NCBI GenBank assembly: GCA_964531645.1 | Contig: CAZHEF010000023.1 | Coordinates: forward strand, 1 to 40,930 | DNA from: JBBIMS01 sp964531645 | Lineage (GTDB): Bacteria; Acidobacteriota; Aminicenantia; JBFLYD01; JBBIMS01 | Direction of reading: 5' to 3' | DNA: 40,930 bases | Shown here: in pieces, positions 1 to 8,102 of the stretch | Layout of the letters: each line of letters begins with the position of its first letter | How positions within the stretch are numbered: position 1 is the stretch's first letter | Program-made: the position numbers and the translations under genes | Notes under the pieces: generated by a model | Database searches by the model: none | Seen by the model: the letters and a program-made list of their open reading frames with translations, nothing else | What the model was told of the DNA's origin: nothing

Positions 1-72
1 ACAAAGATTTCTCAACCCCTACCCCCTTCCACAAACCCAATTTACGGAATTTCTGCTCCTGTTCTGAAAAGC

Positions 73-101
73 TTGACATAAAAGAACTACCCTGATATAA
101 A
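73..101 (+). promoter_or_regulatory. Sigma-70-type promoter of mscL
   Basis: A perfect -35 TTGACA (73-78) and a -10 TATAAA (96-101, five of six consensus bases) are separated by 17 nt. Transcription would start near 108, giving a leader of roughly 34 nt that contains the mscL Shine-Dalgarno AAAGGAG (125-131). The sequence before it (1-72) shows no gene that I can support. Confidence 0.75.
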
Positions 102-141
102 CAGTAAAGAAAATATTGAAAAAGAAAGGAGTAGAAATATT

Positions 142-555
142 ATGAGCATGCTCAAAGAATTTAAAGAATTTGCAGTAAGAGGTAATGTAATTGATATGGC
201 AGTTGGAATCATTGTTGGGGCAGCATTTGGAAAAATAGTATCTTCCCTTGTTGAGGATGTTCTTTTGCCTCCAATTGGAGTGATTCTAGGAGGAGTTGAT
301 TTTTCAGGTCTTGCTATTACTCTTAAGGGAGCGACAAAGGAAGCTCCTGCGGTAGTTCTTCGTTACGGTAAATTTATCCAAACTATTGTTGATTTCATCA
401 TTATTGCATTTGCAATTTTTATATCAGTTGTGAAACCTGTAAATATGCTAAAGAAGAGGGAAAAAGAAGCATCCAAGGCAGAACCCGCGCCTTCAAGGGA
501 AGAAATCCTTCTCTCAGAAATCAGGGATTTGCTGAAAGGAGAGAGGAAAAGCTGA
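142..555 (+). CDS. mscL: Large-conductance mechanosensitive channel MscL
   Basis: This is an inner-membrane tension-gated channel that releases solutes on hypo-osmotic shock. The 137 residues match the usual 128-150. The N-terminal amphipathic helix (MLKEFKEFAVRGNVIDMAVG) leads into TM1 with the conserved glycine-rich GIIVGAAFGKIV stretch (about residues 23-35). A periplasmic loop follows, then TM2 (about 81-98, IVDFIIIAFAIFISVV), and a charged cytoplasmic helix with the EEILLSEIRDLL bundle near the end. The ATG at 142 has AAAGGAG 10 nt upstream, so it is preferred over the ATG six bases later. The gene is monocistronic by appearance, with its own strong promoter. I see no clear terminator in 556-680. 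Identification is secure. Confidence 0.97.
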   Translation: MSMLKEFKEFAVRGNVIDMAVGIIVGAAFGKIVSSLVEDVLLPPIGVILGGVDFSGLAITLKGATKEAPAVVLRYGKFIQTIVDFIIIAFAIFISVVKPVNMLKKREKEASKAEPAPSREEILLSEIRDLLKGERKS

Positions 556-695
556 TATTTTTGATAGGACAGGAAATTCATTTTTTAAATTCCAGCTTTA
601 AAAAAGAGTTTTCAAGCAGGAGAAGAATCTAAACATTAAGCAGTAATGACCAGAATAAACAGGGATTAATCAAAGAAAAATTGATAAAATTAAAA

Positions 696-2054
696 ATGAG
701 ACTAAGGTTTCTCCTTGTAAATCCATGGATTGTTGATTTTACTGCCTATGACCTGTGGATAAAACCCCTCGGACTTCTTTACATAGCATCGGTATTGAAA
801 AAATTGAATGTTGCGGATATTTATTTAATAAATTGTCTTGATGAATCCCATCCGTCAATTCCAGAAAAATTCAGAAAGAAAAGGGAAGATGGGACATCAA
901 AATTTTATTCTGTGGAAATAAAAAAACTCGAAGTTTTAGAAGGGATTCCGAAAAGACTTAAAATTTTTGGTATTCCGATTCAGGCGTTTGATGAGGAAAT
1001 TGAAAAAATAGGAAATGTTGATGGTGTTTTTATAACATCCTATATGACCTACTGGTATCCTGGAGTGCAGATAGCCATTGAAAGAGTAAGGAGAAAGCTT
1101 GGTTCTGTTCCAGTAGTTCTTGGAGGGATTTATCCAACTCTAATTCCAGAGCATGCAAAGGAGAAGAGTGGGGCTGATTTAATTGTAACCGGTGAAGGAG
1201 AAAATCAATTAGGGAAGGTCCTTGAAGAGGTCTTTTCTTTGAAAATTAATTCTGAGAATTTCTTTGACATAGACTCTTATCCGTTTCCCTTTTTTTCCCT
1301 CCTGAGAGATAAAACAGCTCTTCCATTTCTGACATCAAGAGGTTGCCCATTCAGATGCTCTTATTGCGCATCCTTTCTAATCTCAAAAAAATTCAGGGAA
1401 AAAAGTGTTGAAAATTGTCTTGAAGAACTAATTTTCATAAAAAATAACTTTGAAACTAAACATATTGCTTTTTACGATGACGCTCTTCTCCTTAATCCTG
1501 AAAAGAGGATAAAGCCATTACTTCATAAAGTCATTGAAAAATCTCTTAATTTTCAGTTCCACACTCCTAATGGTCTTTACATAAATGAGATAGACAAGGA
1601 GCTTGCAGTTTTAATGAAAAGAGCCAATTTTAAAACGATAAGGTTAAGTCTTGAAAGTGCTAAGATAGAGTTTTTGAAGGAGACAAAATCTGAGCATAAA
1701 ATTGGTGATTTGAAAAGAGTTGTTGGATATTTTGAAAATGCAGGATATAAAGCTTCTGAGCTTGAAGTTTATATTCTTGTCGGGCTTCCCTTTCAAAGTG
1801 CTGAGGAAGTTGAAAATAGCATAAGATATTCGGGAGATTGTGGTGTAAGAGTTAGGCTTGCTTACTTTTCCCCCATTCCAAAAACTGAAGAGTGGAGAAA
1901 AATTGTGGAAAGCGGTTTTTTAAGGGAGGGCTCAGACCCTTTGCTCCATAACAAAATTCTTTTTCCATATTTATGGTCATCAATAACACCCGAAAAACTC
2001 GAACATTTGAAAAAAGTTCAGAGGGAAGTAAATATTTCTGTTATTCAGTCTTGA
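696..2054 (+). CDS. B12-binding-type radical SAM protein
   Basis: This is probably a cobalamin-dependent radical SAM enzyme of unknown substrate. The N-terminal ~180 residues look like a B12-binding Rossmann domain: an opening LLVNPW...GLLYIASVL segment, then VVLGGIYPTLIPEHA and the VTGEGE turn typical of this group. The radical SAM core follows with the cluster motif CPFRCSYC (Cx3Cx2C, cysteines about residues 217, 221 and 224), then a conserved FYDDALLLNP segment and a late GLPFQSAEEV strand. An in-frame TTG lies at 681, but the ATG at 696 is preferred: it sits 5 nt after a TAAAAT box (685-690) and neither codon has a Shine-Dalgarno. The next gene follows after 74 nt. Substrate cannot be assigned from sequence or neighbours. 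Confidence 0.85.
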   Translation: MRLRFLLVNPWIVDFTAYDLWIKPLGLLYIASVLKKLNVADIYLINCLDESHPSIPEKFRKKREDGTSKFYSVEIKKLEVLEGIPKRLKIFGIPIQAFDEEIEKIGNVDGVFITSYMTYWYPGVQIAIERVRRKLGSVPVVLGGIYPTLIPEHAKEKSGADLIVTGEGENQLGKVLEEVFSLKINSENFFDIDSYPFPFFSLLRDKTALPFLTSRGCPFRCSYCASFLISKKFREKSVENCLEELIFIKNNFETKHIAFYDDALLLNPEKRIKPLLHKVIEKSLNFQFHTPNGLYINEIDKELAVLMKRANFKTIRLSLESAKIEFLKETKSEHKIGDLKRVVGYFENAGYKASELEVYILVGLPFQSAEEVENSIRYSGDCGVRVRLAYFSPIPKTEEWRKIVESGFLREGSDPLLHNKILFPYLWSSITPEKLEHLKKVQREVNISVIQS

Positions 2055-2128
2055 AAATTTTCAGTTTGAAAAACATGATAAGATATTTTAAATTATATTT
2101 TTGGAAAAATATTTTTAGGAGTTTAAAA

Positions 2129-2989
2129 ATGAAATATTTTTTTAAGTTTTCCCTTTTTATTTTTTTTGTAAGTTTCCTTTATTCCCAGAATGGATGGCTT
2201 GTGATAATAGGTGGAGGGAAAAGACCTGACTATGTAATGAAAGAGATTATTAACCTTGCAGGAGGTAGCAAATCACAGATTTTAATTGTACCTGCAGCCA
2301 GTGAGGATCAGCTCGACAGTTCTCTTTATGCAAGACATCAATTTGAAACATGTGGGGCTGAGAATGTTCGCTATATTCTCATGAAAAAAGAAAATGTCGA
2401 TTCTCCTGAAAATCTTGAGGTTTTAAAAAGGAGCAAAGCAATATTTTTTACTGGTGGTGATCAGAATCGTTTAACCTCCTTTTTACTGGGGACTAAATTT
2501 TTGGAGGAAATAAAGAAGATTTACATGGAAGGAGGAGTGATTTCTGGAACAAGTGCGGGTGCTGCAGTAATGAGTAAAATTATGATTACCGGAGATGAGT
2601 TATTAATAAAAGAAGAAAAAAAGGATGAGGAACAGAGCTTTAGAGTAATAAAAAGAAATAATATTAAATCTGCGGAAGGATTTGGATTTTTAGAAAAGGT
2701 CATTATTGATCAGCATTTTATTAAAAGAAAAAGATTGAATCGTTTAATCTCAATTGTTATTGAGAATCCTCAATTGATTGGTATTGGAATTGATGAGGAA
2801 ACTGCTATTATTGTTGAAAAATGGAAAAGATTCAGGGTATTGGGAGAGGGGACAGTAATGATTTTTGATGCGAGAAAAGCTACTGAAATTTCTGAGGATA
2901 GAAATGGGAATATCTCTGTTAGGAATATGCGAGTTCATATTTTAAAATCTGGAGAAACTTTTGATTTACAGAAGGGAGAACCGTTATGA
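2129..2989 (+). CDS. Exported cyanophycinase-like S51 peptidase
   Basis: Cyanophycinases hydrolyse the storage polymer cyanophycin (multi-L-arginyl-poly-L-aspartate) to beta-Asp-Arg dipeptides. The family nucleophile motif GTSAGA is present (Ser about residue 142), along with FFTGGDQNR (about 107-114) and the IIDQHFIKR segment (His about 196) followed by the basic RLNRL. A hydrophobic signal peptide (MKYFFKFSLFIFFVSFLYSQ) implies export, unlike the cytoplasmic enzymes of cyanobacteria. The reading frame is open further upstream, but the ATG at 2129 has AGGAG (2117-2121) 7 nt before it and begins exactly at the signal peptide. A weak promoter (TTGAAA 2066-2071, TAAATT 2089-2094) may lie in the 74-nt gap. 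It overlaps the transporter gene by ATGA. A peptidase E-like role is possible, but the DQHF motif favours cyanophycinase. Confidence 0.85.
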   Translation: MKYFFKFSLFIFFVSFLYSQNGWLVIIGGGKRPDYVMKEIINLAGGSKSQILIVPAASEDQLDSSLYARHQFETCGAENVRYILMKKENVDSPENLEVLKRSKAIFFTGGDQNRLTSFLLGTKFLEEIKKIYMEGGVISGTSAGAAVMSKIMITGDELLIKEEKKDEEQSFRVIKRNNIKSAEGFGFLEKVIIDQHFIKRKRLNRLISIVIENPQLIGIGIDEETAIIVEKWKRFRVLGEGTVMIFDARKATEISEDRNGNISVRNMRVHILKSGETFDLQKGEPL

Positions 2990-4386
2990 AAGGTAAATAT
3001 ATTTCAATTAATACTTATTTTCTTGTATTTATGTTCATTGTTATGATGGCAATTTTAACATGGATTATACCAGGTGGTAGCTATCAGTTTCAGGAAAAAA
3101 ACGGGAGAAGGATTGTCATTCCAGATTCCTTCCAGCGAGTTGATAGGAATCCTCAAGGATTGTTTTCCATTCTTATTGCTCCAATCAAAGGTTTTTCTGA
3201 TCCAAATGTAGCTCTTATTATAGGATTTGTTCTGATTATTGGTGGAGTGTTTTCAGTCCTTCAAAAAACAGGAGCTATCGATTCTCTTATTAAATCATTA
3301 GCCTCTCAAGTGAGAAGAAAATCATTGCTCGACAAGTTTTTTATACCAATTTTTATGATAGTTTTTTCCTTGGGCGGAGCTACATTTGGAATGAGCGAGG
3401 AGGTTATTCCCTTTGTTCTTCTTTTTATCCCTCTTGCACTCTCTCTCGGTTATGACACTGTTGTGGGTGTTTCAATACCATTTATTGGAGCAGGTGCAGG
3501 TTTTGCAAGTGCCTTTATGAATCCATTCACTGTTGGGATAGCTCAGCAGATTTCAGATTTACCTTTATTTTCAGGTTTTATGTATCGTCTTTTATGCTGG
3601 TTTGTTATTACCTCAGTATCTATAGTTTTTGTGATGAATTATGCAAGGAAAATTCGTAAAGAACCATCCCTTAGCATTACTTTTATCATTGATCAGGAAA
3701 GAAAGAAAGCTATTCATCTGAAGGAACTGGAAAGTGGTGAGAAATTGACTTTACAGCATAAACTTGTTGGAATTGTTTTTCTTGCGGGGATTGTTTTTAT
3801 GATCTTCGGAGTTCTGAAATATGGATGGTATATTGATAAAATAACAGTAGTTTTTCTCGCAATCGGAATAGCAGGAGCATTAGTTGGAAAATTGAAGATT
3901 GACGAGTTCACATCCGCCTTTGTCTCTGGAGCAAAAGATCTAGTTGGGACAGCATTGATAATTGTAATGGCAAGAGGGATTTTGTATGTTGCTCAGGACG
4001 GAAGAATCATTGATACAATACTCCATAGTGCAACAGGCTCAATTAAGGGTTTTCATCCTTACATATGTGCTGTTTTTATGTTTATTACCCAATCTTTAAT
4101 AAACTTCTTTGTACCTTCTGGAAGTGCAAAGGCTGCTCTTACGATGCCTTTAATGGCTCCTCTTGCTGATCTGGCGGGATTGAGCCGACAGGTCGCTGTT
4201 CTTGCATATCAGTTTGGCGATGGATTCAGCAATATGATTGTTCCAACCTCTGCAGTTACCATGACGGTTCTCTCAAGTGCTCAAATTCCTTTTGAGAAAT
4301 GGGTTGGTATTGTATGGAAACTTCAGATATTGTTTTTTATAACTGGTTTGATTTTACTTCTTCCTCCTGTTCTTACAGGCTGGTAA
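2986..4386 (+). CDS. YfcC-family membrane transporter
   Basis: A polytopic inner-membrane protein of 466 residues with about 11-12 hydrophobic segments, related to the YfcC / C4-dicarboxylate carrier (DcuC-like) superfamily. Recognisable family features are the opening FMFIVMMAILTWIIPGGSY, the re-entrant SLGGATFGMSEEVIPF stretch (about residues 128-143), the second-half FFVPSGSAKAALTMPLMAPL segment (about 375-394) and the QFGDGFSNMIVPTSA segment. Family members are annotated as carriers of amino acids, peptides or dicarboxylates, but few substrates are proven. The start codon overlaps the cyanophycinase stop (ATGA, 2986-2989), so translation is probably coupled. That suggests it imports a product of that enzyme, which is inference. 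It converges on the iadA-like gene with a single base between stop codons. Confidence 0.88.
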   Translation: MKGKYISINTYFLVFMFIVMMAILTWIIPGGSYQFQEKNGRRIVIPDSFQRVDRNPQGLFSILIAPIKGFSDPNVALIIGFVLIIGGVFSVLQKTGAIDSLIKSLASQVRRKSLLDKFFIPIFMIVFSLGGATFGMSEEVIPFVLLFIPLALSLGYDTVVGVSIPFIGAGAGFASAFMNPFTVGIAQQISDLPLFSGFMYRLLCWFVITSVSIVFVMNYARKIRKEPSLSITFIIDQERKKAIHLKELESGEKLTLQHKLVGIVFLAGIVFMIFGVLKYGWYIDKITVVFLAIGIAGALVGKLKIDEFTSAFVSGAKDLVGTALIIVMARGILYVAQDGRIIDTILHSATGSIKGFHPYICAVFMFITQSLINFFVPSGSAKAALTMPLMAPLADLAGLSRQVAVLAYQFGDGFSNMIVPTSAVTMTVLSSAQIPFEKWVGIVWKLQILFFITGLILLLPPVLTGW

Positions 4387-4387
4387 T

Positions 4388-5521
4388 TCAAGATAAAATT
4401 TTTTCCTTGTAAACCAGAAACTTTCCTCTTGCTATTAATGAATGGAGATTGAATTTTTCATCCAATAGAATAATATCAGCATCATAATCCTTTTCAATTT
4501 TTCCTTTTGTAGAAAGTTTAAAGAAATTTGCAGAATTGGCCGAGAAAAATTTTATTGCTTCCCACGGTTTAAAATTTTCATTCAAAACGAGATCTTTAAA
4601 CTCCGAAAGAAGGGAATATGGCTTTGCGTAAAAGATTTTTTTAAGATTCCCTTTCTCATCAAACTCAGGTAATGAGCCTCCTGCATCGGAAGATAAAGTT
4701 ATTCTTTCGGGAGAGATGCCAGCTAAAAGAAGTTCCTTTACAGCCTTACTCGGTTTAATTTCTATTTCTTTGAAATACTCGTATGAAGAGGTTGTGATAT
4801 CAATGTTTAAAATTTTCCCTACTCTTTTACTTTCCTCGAAAATTTCTGGATTACGATTGCAGTGAGTTGCAAGGATATTTGAGAATTTGAAATTACTTTT
4901 GCTCATAACACCTTCTAATTTTGTGAACATTTCGGGTTCATCTCCCATATGAATAACAACCGCGCCACTTTTACTCGAGATCATACCCGCAAGACGTGCT
5001 CTCGAGACAATTTTATAAAGTTCATCTTCAGAAGGATTGCTGGAGCGGTGGTCTGATATTGCCACCTCTCCAATCCCTAAAACTTCAGGGATCAAGATTA
5101 TATCTTCAAAAACATCTCCAGTTATTGATGGGAAAGGAAGCTGGTAAGAACCTGTCAGAAGATAGCAGGTAAGTCCTGCCTGATTAAGCTGTCTTACCTT
5201 GTATAGAAGATTTTTAACACTCCTTGTGAAGCCGTCTGCACCTAAAGAGCCTATTGCGCAGGTAATTCCGGAAAGGAGCAATTCAGATATGTCGATTTCA
5301 GGAGTTCGAGTTAAAAAACCCCCCTCTCCTCCCGCTCCAGCAAGATGGATGTGGGGATCTATAAGACCAGGAAATGCCATTAATCCATCGCAGTTAATTG
5401 TTTCAGCTTTTTTACTATTTAAATTTATAGCTTCATCCATCAAAAGTATTTTTTCTCCTCCGATCAAAACTGACGATTTCTCTTTACCCATCAAAGATAT
5501 ATTCTTCAAAATTAACATCAT
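4388..5521 (-). CDS. iadA: Isoaspartyl (beta-aspartyl) dipeptidase
   Basis: A binuclear-metal amidohydrolase that cleaves beta-aspartyl dipeptides. At 377 residues it is close to the E. coli enzyme. The metal ligands are visible: HIH (57, 59) in PHIHLAGAGGEGG, His191 (VIHMGD), His220 (ATHCNRNP) and Asp279 (LSSDAGGSLP). The substrate-loop TRTPE motif and SDHRS (156-160) are kept. Where E. coli IadA has the carboxylated bridging Lys, this protein has Glu152 (GIGEVAISDH), so bridging is probably by a plain carboxylate. Two ATGs lie at 5521 and 5518 just after GGAGG (5527-5523). The second has the more workable spacing of 4 nt. It is the last gene of the run that begins at mraZ, 49 nt after hutI. 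Its role beside a cyanophycinase would be to split beta-Asp-Arg. Confidence 0.9.
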   Translation of the reverse strand: MMLILKNISLMGKEKSSVLIGGEKILLMDEAINLNSKKAETINCDGLMAFPGLIDPHIHLAGAGGEGGFLTRTPEIDISELLLSGITCAIGSLGADGFTRSVKNLLYKVRQLNQAGLTCYLLTGSYQLPFPSITGDVFEDIILIPEVLGIGEVAISDHRSSNPSEDELYKIVSRARLAGMISSKSGAVVIHMGDEPEMFTKLEGVMSKSNFKFSNILATHCNRNPEIFEESKRVGKILNIDITTSSYEYFKEIEIKPSKAVKELLLAGISPERITLSSDAGGSLPEFDEKGNLKKIFYAKPYSLLSEFKDLVLNENFKPWEAIKFFSANSANFFKLSTKGKIEKDYDADIILLDEKFNLHSLIARGKFLVYKEKILS

Positions 5522-5570
5522 TCCTCCTTACTCTCTTTATAAAAAAATTGATGATTTTGATTTTGCCATT

Positions 5571-6830
5571 TTAAATCTCCAAAATTTTTCCATCCTTTAT
5601 AACTTTTTCTATCGGGTTTGTGCCGAGTTCATATAAAATGTATATATAACTGGGGATATTCAAGATGAGGATGTCTGCCTTTTTCCCTTTTTCTATTGAG
5701 CCCCTTTCCTTTTCTTCTCCAACTGCATAGGCAGAATTTATTGTTCCTGCTGAGATTGCCTCCTCTGGAAGAAGACCCATTTCAAAGACAGCGAGTTGCA
5801 ATGTAAAGAGCATGGAATAGTTCATGGAGCTTCCAGGGTTCAGGTCTGTTCCGAGGGCAACAATTCCTCCCTTTTCAATTATCTCACTTGCAGGAGCATA
5901 TTTTTTTGTTCTCAAGAAAAATGGAACTGACGGCATGAGAACTGCACAGGTATTACTTTTTGAAAGAGCTTTTATTCCGTTTTTGCTTATTTCGAGGAGA
6001 TGGTCACATGACCTTGCTCCTTCCTCAACTGCCATCTCGGTCCCTCCGATAGAGGAGAATTCATCAGCATGAACTTTTATTTCAAATCCAAGTTCCTTTG
6101 CCTTCCTTATCAGCCTTCTACTCTCTTTTAAATCAAAAACCCCTTTTTCACAGAAAATATCAAAGAAGCGAGCAAGTCCTCTATTCTTTATTTCTGGCAA
6201 AACTTCGTTTTCAAGATAAGAAATGTACTCCCCTCTTCTTTCAGAATAATCAGAAGGTATATCATGGGCTAAAAATGTAGGGATTAAAGTAATAGGGCTT
6301 AAAAGGGAGAGCTCCTTTACAACCTCCAGCTGTTTAATCTCTGTTTCAAGAAAAAATCCATAACCACTTTTCGCCTCAGAAGTTGTGGTTCCTTGAGCAA
6401 GCATTTTTTTTATCCTTTCCAAGGAAATTTTTTTTAAGTCATCTTTAGAAATCTCTGAAGTCATTGAAACTGTTTTTTTGATTCCGCCACCTTTCTTTGC
6501 AATTTCCATATAACTCATTCCTTCAAGTTTCATTTTGAACTCTTCAACTCTTTCTCCTGCAAAGGGAAGATGGTTATGGGAATCTACAAAACCAGGCATA
6601 CAGATTCTTCCTTCACAATTTATCCATTTTGTCTCAAAGTCTATTTCAACTTCATCCTTAAATTCCTTTTCACTCCCGACAAAAGATATTCTGTCGCCAT
6701 TTATGGCAATCCACCCCTTCTCAATTATTCCGAGCTCTCTCATCTCCTTTCCCCTTTTTGGAGATTCTCCACCAAGGGTTAAAATCTGGTTGCAGTTAGA
6801 AATTACTAAGTCAGCCTTAATTCTTTTCAT
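5571..6830 (-). CDS. hutI: Imidazolonepropionase
   Basis: The third enzyme of histidine degradation, opening 4-imidazolone-5-propionate to N-formimino-glutamate. The amidohydrolase metal site is clear: HNH (85, 87) in DSHNHLPFAG, His254 in KVHADE (with Glu257) and Asp329 in ALGTDLNPG. Family-specific stretches include AKKGGGI (111-117), SEAKSGYG (151-158), TFLAHDIP (185-192) and FCEKGVFD (226-233). The 419 residues match the usual length. The start ATG at 6830 lies inside the last codons of ftsZ (14-nt overlap), with GAGG 8 nt upstream. No hutH, hutU or formiminoglutamate-handling gene is in the window, so the rest of the pathway must be elsewhere if it exists. Carriage behind ftsZ in a division operon is unusual. 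Confidence 0.93.
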   Translation of the reverse strand: MKRIKADLVISNCNQILTLGGESPKRGKEMRELGIIEKGWIAINGDRISFVGSEKEFKDEVEIDFETKWINCEGRICMPGFVDSHNHLPFAGERVEEFKMKLEGMSYMEIAKKGGGIKKTVSMTSEISKDDLKKISLERIKKMLAQGTTTSEAKSGYGFFLETEIKQLEVVKELSLLSPITLIPTFLAHDIPSDYSERRGEYISYLENEVLPEIKNRGLARFFDIFCEKGVFDLKESRRLIRKAKELGFEIKVHADEFSSIGGTEMAVEEGARSCDHLLEISKNGIKALSKSNTCAVLMPSVPFFLRTKKYAPASEIIEKGGIVALGTDLNPGSSMNYSMLFTLQLAVFEMGLLPEEAISAGTINSAYAVGEEKERGSIEKGKKADILILNIPSYIYILYELGTNPIEKVIKDGKILEI

Positions 6831-7992
6831 TTCTCAGCCTCGGGAATTTTTCCCTCTTCTTTCTCATAAAGGCTGGTTCGTAAAGATTGGGAGGAGTTGA
6901 CGGAGTGGAAGGAAAGTTCGGGACGGGAACCTCAAAACCTGGAGCTATTGGAATAACCTGTCTCTGGAATTGTTCCTCTACCATTTCCGAGCTTATTATC
7001 TGTTCTTCCACCAATTCATCGAATCCTGCAACTACAATAAAAATTCCTATTTCATCATCAGGGTTCCCCTCATCTATTAATCCATATTTGAATTTTGCTG
7101 AAAGATCCGCACCTGCCCTTATAGATGCAATAATCTGGTCGAGCTCATGAATGGTTAAATTGTTACATTTTATGTTTACAAGTCCTGCTTTGTACCCTGA
7201 GAGATTCAATCCTTTGTAAAGGGGATTTCCAAGAGCTGAATCGAGCGTCTGAGAAACTCTATCTTCACCTTTTCCAGCCCCTTCTCCGAATATCCCTATC
7301 CCTCTTCCCTTTAGAATCGTCCTCAGGTCAGCAAGATCCACATTCACTCTTTTCTTCATTTTTATAATTTCTGTTACACCTTTTACTGCCTTTATAAGAA
7401 CAGAGTCAGCAAGTTTGAATGCTTCATCTATTGTAGGAGCTTTTTCAGGGTTAAACTCAACAAGTCTTTGATTTGATATTGGAACAAGGACATCAACTGT
7501 TTCTTTCAATTTCCTTAGAGCGTTTTCAGCTATTTTTGCCTTCTCAGTCCCTTCTGATTTAAGAGGTTTTATTGCTACAGCAATTGTTAAAATATCCATT
7601 TGCGATGCAATACTTGCAATCACAGGAGTTGCGCCTGAGCCAGTTCCTCCTCCAAGACAGCATGTAAGGAATAGAATATCAGCTCCCTGTATGAGCTCTT
7701 TTATGGTCTCCTCATCTTCTTCTGCTGCTTTTCTCCCAATGTCAGGGTTTGAACCCGCGCCTTGACCTTTTGTTAGTTTTTTCCCGAGTTGATATCTTAT
7801 GTGGGCTTTTGTCTCTACAAGATCTGGATAATCTGTGTTTACTGCAATGAATTCAACATCTTCAATCCCTTCTTCCATCAGATTGTCAATGGCGTTTCCT
7901 CCTCCGCCACCCACACCTATTACCTTTATCTTTGTTGGTTTGTACTGCTCTTCAGCAAGCAAAAATTTCAAAATATTTTCTTTTTCTTCCAT
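6817..7992 (-). CDS. ftsZ: Cell division GTPase FtsZ
   Basis: Tubulin-like GTPase that forms the cytokinetic Z ring. The nucleotide-binding glycine-rich start (VIGVGGGGGNAIDNL, about 24-38), the GGGTGSG signature (114-120) and the catalytic synergy loop NVDLADLRTIL (217-227) are present. A spacer and a C-terminal conserved peptide, YEPAFMRKKRE, end the protein and would bind FtsA. The signature loop reads LTCCLGGGTGSGATP where most FtsZ proteins have AGMGGGTGTGAAP. A TTG at 7995 is in frame, but the ATG at 7992 is preferred and follows a GGGGG-containing stretch. The gene is separated from ftsA by a 110-nt gap with a short tandem repeat and runs into hutI. Length (391 residues) is normal. Confidence 0.97.
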   Translation of the reverse strand: MEEKENILKFLLAEEQYKPTKIKVIGVGGGGGNAIDNLMEEGIEDVEFIAVNTDYPDLVETKAHIRYQLGKKLTKGQGAGSNPDIGRKAAEEDEETIKELIQGADILFLTCCLGGGTGSGATPVIASIASQMDILTIAVAIKPLKSEGTEKAKIAENALRKLKETVDVLVPISNQRLVEFNPEKAPTIDEAFKLADSVLIKAVKGVTEIIKMKKRVNVDLADLRTILKGRGIGIFGEGAGKGEDRVSQTLDSALGNPLYKGLNLSGYKAGLVNIKCNNLTIHELDQIIASIRAGADLSAKFKYGLIDEGNPDDEIGIFIVVAGFDELVEEQIISSEMVEEQFQRQVIPIAPGFEVPVPNFPSTPSTPPNLYEPAFMRKKREKFPRLRNEKN

Positions 7993-8060
7993 CAAACACC
8001 CCCGAATAAAAAGTTAAAATTATATTTAATTAAATTTTTACTTTCTTTTTCCTTAACTTC

Positions 8061-8088
8061 TGAATTTTGAATTTTGAATTTTGAATTT
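8061..8088. repeat. Four tandem copies of a 7-mer between ftsA and ftsZ
   Basis: TGAATTT is repeated four times without interruption on the + strand (AAATTCA on the coding strand of the operon). It fills the centre of the ftsA-ftsZ gap, the only sizeable gap beside ftsQ-ftsA in the cluster. No protein is encoded here. It may be a slippage-prone AT tract, a protein-binding array or neutral intergenic sequence. Confidence 0.85.
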
Positions 8089-8102
8089 TCCATTATTTCC
8101 TC

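Noticed and set aside
4366..4379. CCTGT-TCTT-ACAGG hairpin as terminator of the transporter gene
   Set aside because: The hairpin is inside the coding region, only 5 bp, and not followed directly by a T run.
5199..5636. Open frame of 145 codons on the + strand opposite iadA and the iadA-hutI gap
   Set aside because: Antisense to a well-identified gene, with no recognisable domain and no ribosome site.
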